NCBI GenBank assembly: GCA_021803885.1 | Contig: JAJZKY010000343.1 | Location: forward strand, 1-5,781 | DNA: 5,781 nt | Source: Planctomycetota bacterium | GTDB taxonomy: Bacteria > Planctomycetota > Phycisphaerae > WQYP01 > JAJZKY01 | Reading direction: 5' to 3' | In this document: one piece after another, positions 4,436-5,781 of the stretch | Numbering within the stretch: position 1 is the stretch's first letter | Layout of the letters: every line of letters starts with the position of its first letter | The notes under the pieces: generated by a model | Told to the model about the DNA's origin: nothing | Seen by the model: only the letters and a program-made list of their open reading frames with translations | Databases searched by the model: none | Position numbers and translations under genes: made by a program

Positions 4436-5781
4436 CAAGTACGTTCCCGCGCGAACGCGATTGTCAACGGAACGACTACATGCCAGATCACAAACAACCT
4501 ATCATCGTCAAATTTAACAGCGCAGCTAGTAGATGTATTTTTTGTGCGCGAAAGAAGACCAATCAGCTTTCGGATTCCACTGAACCCTTCATCGACGCCG
4601 GCCGACAGGATCTGGGCTAAATCCTGAACACCCGCCGCTTGACGTATTCTGGCTTCAGCCTCCATGAGAGCGAATTTATCCTTAACCTCCGAGCCGATAT
4701 CAATCCTGATAAGTGAATCGCTTTCCCCTACCACCGCGGCGATGATATCGACTATCCCTCCCCGTTTGCCGTGCTTAGCGGCATTCCCGATCAAAACAAA
4801 GAGGATGTCTCCTAATACATCGAAGGTTCCACGGTTAATCAAAAGGTTATCAGGGATGTTTACCCTCTCCTGAAAACTGTATCCCTCATCGAGCTCACGG
4901 ATAATCGAGATCGTACTCTCAACTAATGTCTTTACGTCGTAAGCGTCACGACGGAAGACGGGACGGATGAACCATCCGCATACCTCTTGAGCTCGGCCGC
5001 TCAATACAGCAGCGACTTCATTCCAGTATCCAACAGCAATTACGCGCACATGATATTGCATATCATTATAGATTTCATCAAGCTTCGACATTAATTCGTT
5101 GTTGAATTCATGATAAATGTGCCGACGGAGGTGGGCGAGATCTGGCTCCAAGAAATCCCAGCACAGAAGAAAAACATCACTAAAAATATCATAGTGTCCG
5201 CGACTCTCTACGACACGGCTCCGGGTCCGCGTCATCATCGCGTCAAGATGTGTGACATTTATGGCATTACGCCAAGTCGCTCGAATGAGGCCGTTTGGGC
5301 GTTCGTCAGAATACACCTGAATAACCTCCCGCCGCAGATAATCTAATCTTTCGGAAAAGAACTCAATCCATTCGTCGAAGTGCTTAGCTACTATCTGCAA
5401 GCGCTGGCGCTCCGCTGCACGCTCCTCATTCTCAATATCGCTTGTCAATCGGCTTCGAATTCTCGCAATCGGCGTGGCCAGGATACCACGTAATGTTCCA
5501 TGCCGAATTCGGCGACTAAGATATGAATCGAGTCCAAAAGTCTTGTCGTTGATAAACGCATTTAGTGTTGCCTCAACTATATTTAACAGGATAAACTCTG
5601 ACCCAATTTGCGTATCGGCAAGAAGGTCCTCCACGTCGTCGGCGGGCGTCGGCATTTCCCGACTGCTATTGTAGAAATCAAGGAAGGTACCATGGATACT
5701 GGCAGCCCCCTCCGCGAGAACAGTCTGCTTATATCGTCGCTCGTTAGCTCTTTGCGTTTCATTATACCAATCGTGAAGAGA
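4435..5781 (-). CDS. dtcA: DtcA: divergent sensor histidine kinase of Detocs (N-terminus outside window)
   Basis: The frame is open from the window edge (5781) to the TGA at 4437-4435. The 42 codons before the ATG at 5655 contain no stop and read like protein (SLHDWYNETQRANERRYKQ...), and that ATG lacks a good ribosome-binding site, so the start lies outside the window. Numbering from the 5655 Met: residues 1-175 are mostly helical and charged with no domain I can name (RIRHGTLRG at 49-57 is a distinctive patch). YHEFNNEL (181-188) looks like a phosphoacceptor helix, with His182 (codon 5110-5112) the candidate. The ATPase domain spans about 235-400: N-box with Asn291 and His295 (IGNAAKHGKRGG), degenerate G1 box RIDIGSE (317-323), and G2-like EGFSGIRKLIGLLS (356-369). 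There are no transmembrane segments in the visible part, so it is probably cytosolic. By analogy it senses infection and passes phosphate to DtcB and DtcC. The gene overlaps dtcB by 1 nt. The sensor region is not visible. Confidence 0.8.
   Translation of the reverse strand, partial: SLHDWYNETQRANERRYKQTVLAEGAASIHGTFLDFYNSSREMPTPADDVEDLLADTQIGSEFILLNIVEATLNAFINDKTFGLDSYLSRRIRHGTLRGILATPIARIRSRLTSDIENEERAAERQRLQIVAKHFDEWIEFFSERLDYLRREVIQVYSDERPNGLIRATWRNAINVTHLDAMMTRTRSRVVESRGHYDIFSDVFLLCWDFLEPDLAHLRRHIYHEFNNELMSKLDEIYNDMQYHVRVIAVGYWNEVAAVLSGRAQEVCGWFIRPVFRRDAYDVKTLVESTISIIRELDEGYSFQERVNIPDNLLINRGTFDVLGDILFVLIGNAAKHGKRGGIVDIIAAVVGESDSLIRIDIGSEVKDKFALMEAEARIRQAAGVQDLAQILSAGVDEGFSGIRKLIGLLSRTKNTSTSCAVKFDDDRLFVIWHVVVPLTIAFARERT

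Noticed and set aside
4433..4438. TTG at 4438 as the dtcB start
   Set aside because: The next codon is ATG, gives the standard TGATG overlap with dtcA, and begins the receiver strand directly (MRILVVEDD).

Overview
The window looks like accessory DNA from a high-GC proteobacterium, most likely an alphaproteobacterium. This rests on GC-rich codon use in the left half, an IS5-family transposase tail of a type common in that class, and the style of the catabolic or detoxification genes. The assignment is inference from composition and family resemblance, not from a marker gene.

Left edge (1-143): the last 47 codons of an IS5-family DDE transposase on the + strand. A short non-coding stretch follows, holding a perfect 11-bp hairpin (213-240). 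Next come two minus-strand genes that look like one operon: a TetR-type repressor (987-1577) and, 17 nt downstream, an alpha/beta hydrolase (274-969). Read divergently from the repressor is a zeta-class glutathione transferase of the maleylacetoacetate/maleylpyruvate isomerase type (1630-2304). The 52-bp gap between repressor and transferase carries a good minus-strand promoter overlapping an imperfect inverted repeat, so the TetR protein probably controls itself, the hydrolase and perhaps the transferase.

Middle (2305-2735): about 430 bp without a convincing gene. It may be a mobile-element scar and lies where base composition changes. To the left the DNA is clearly GC-rich; to the right it is visibly more AT-rich with a different codon style.

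Right half (2736 to the window end, all minus strand): three genes joined by 1-nt stop/start overlaps. In transcription order they are a divergent histidine kinase (4435 to beyond 5781, N-terminus outside the window), a stand-alone receiver protein (3968-4435), and a receiver fused to a nucleoside-phosphorylase-fold domain (2736-3968). This gene order and domain make-up match Detocs, the defensive two-component system: DtcA kinase, DtcB phosphate-buffer receiver, and DtcC receiver plus PNP effector that destroys ATP during phage infection. The phosphoacceptor aspartates and the phosphorylase catalytic residues are present. Both receivers lack the usual switch lysine and carry insertions after the phosphoacceptor. 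The AT-richer composition, the nearby transposase fragment and the gene-poor junction suggest a horizontally acquired defence cassette beside a resident metabolic cluster.
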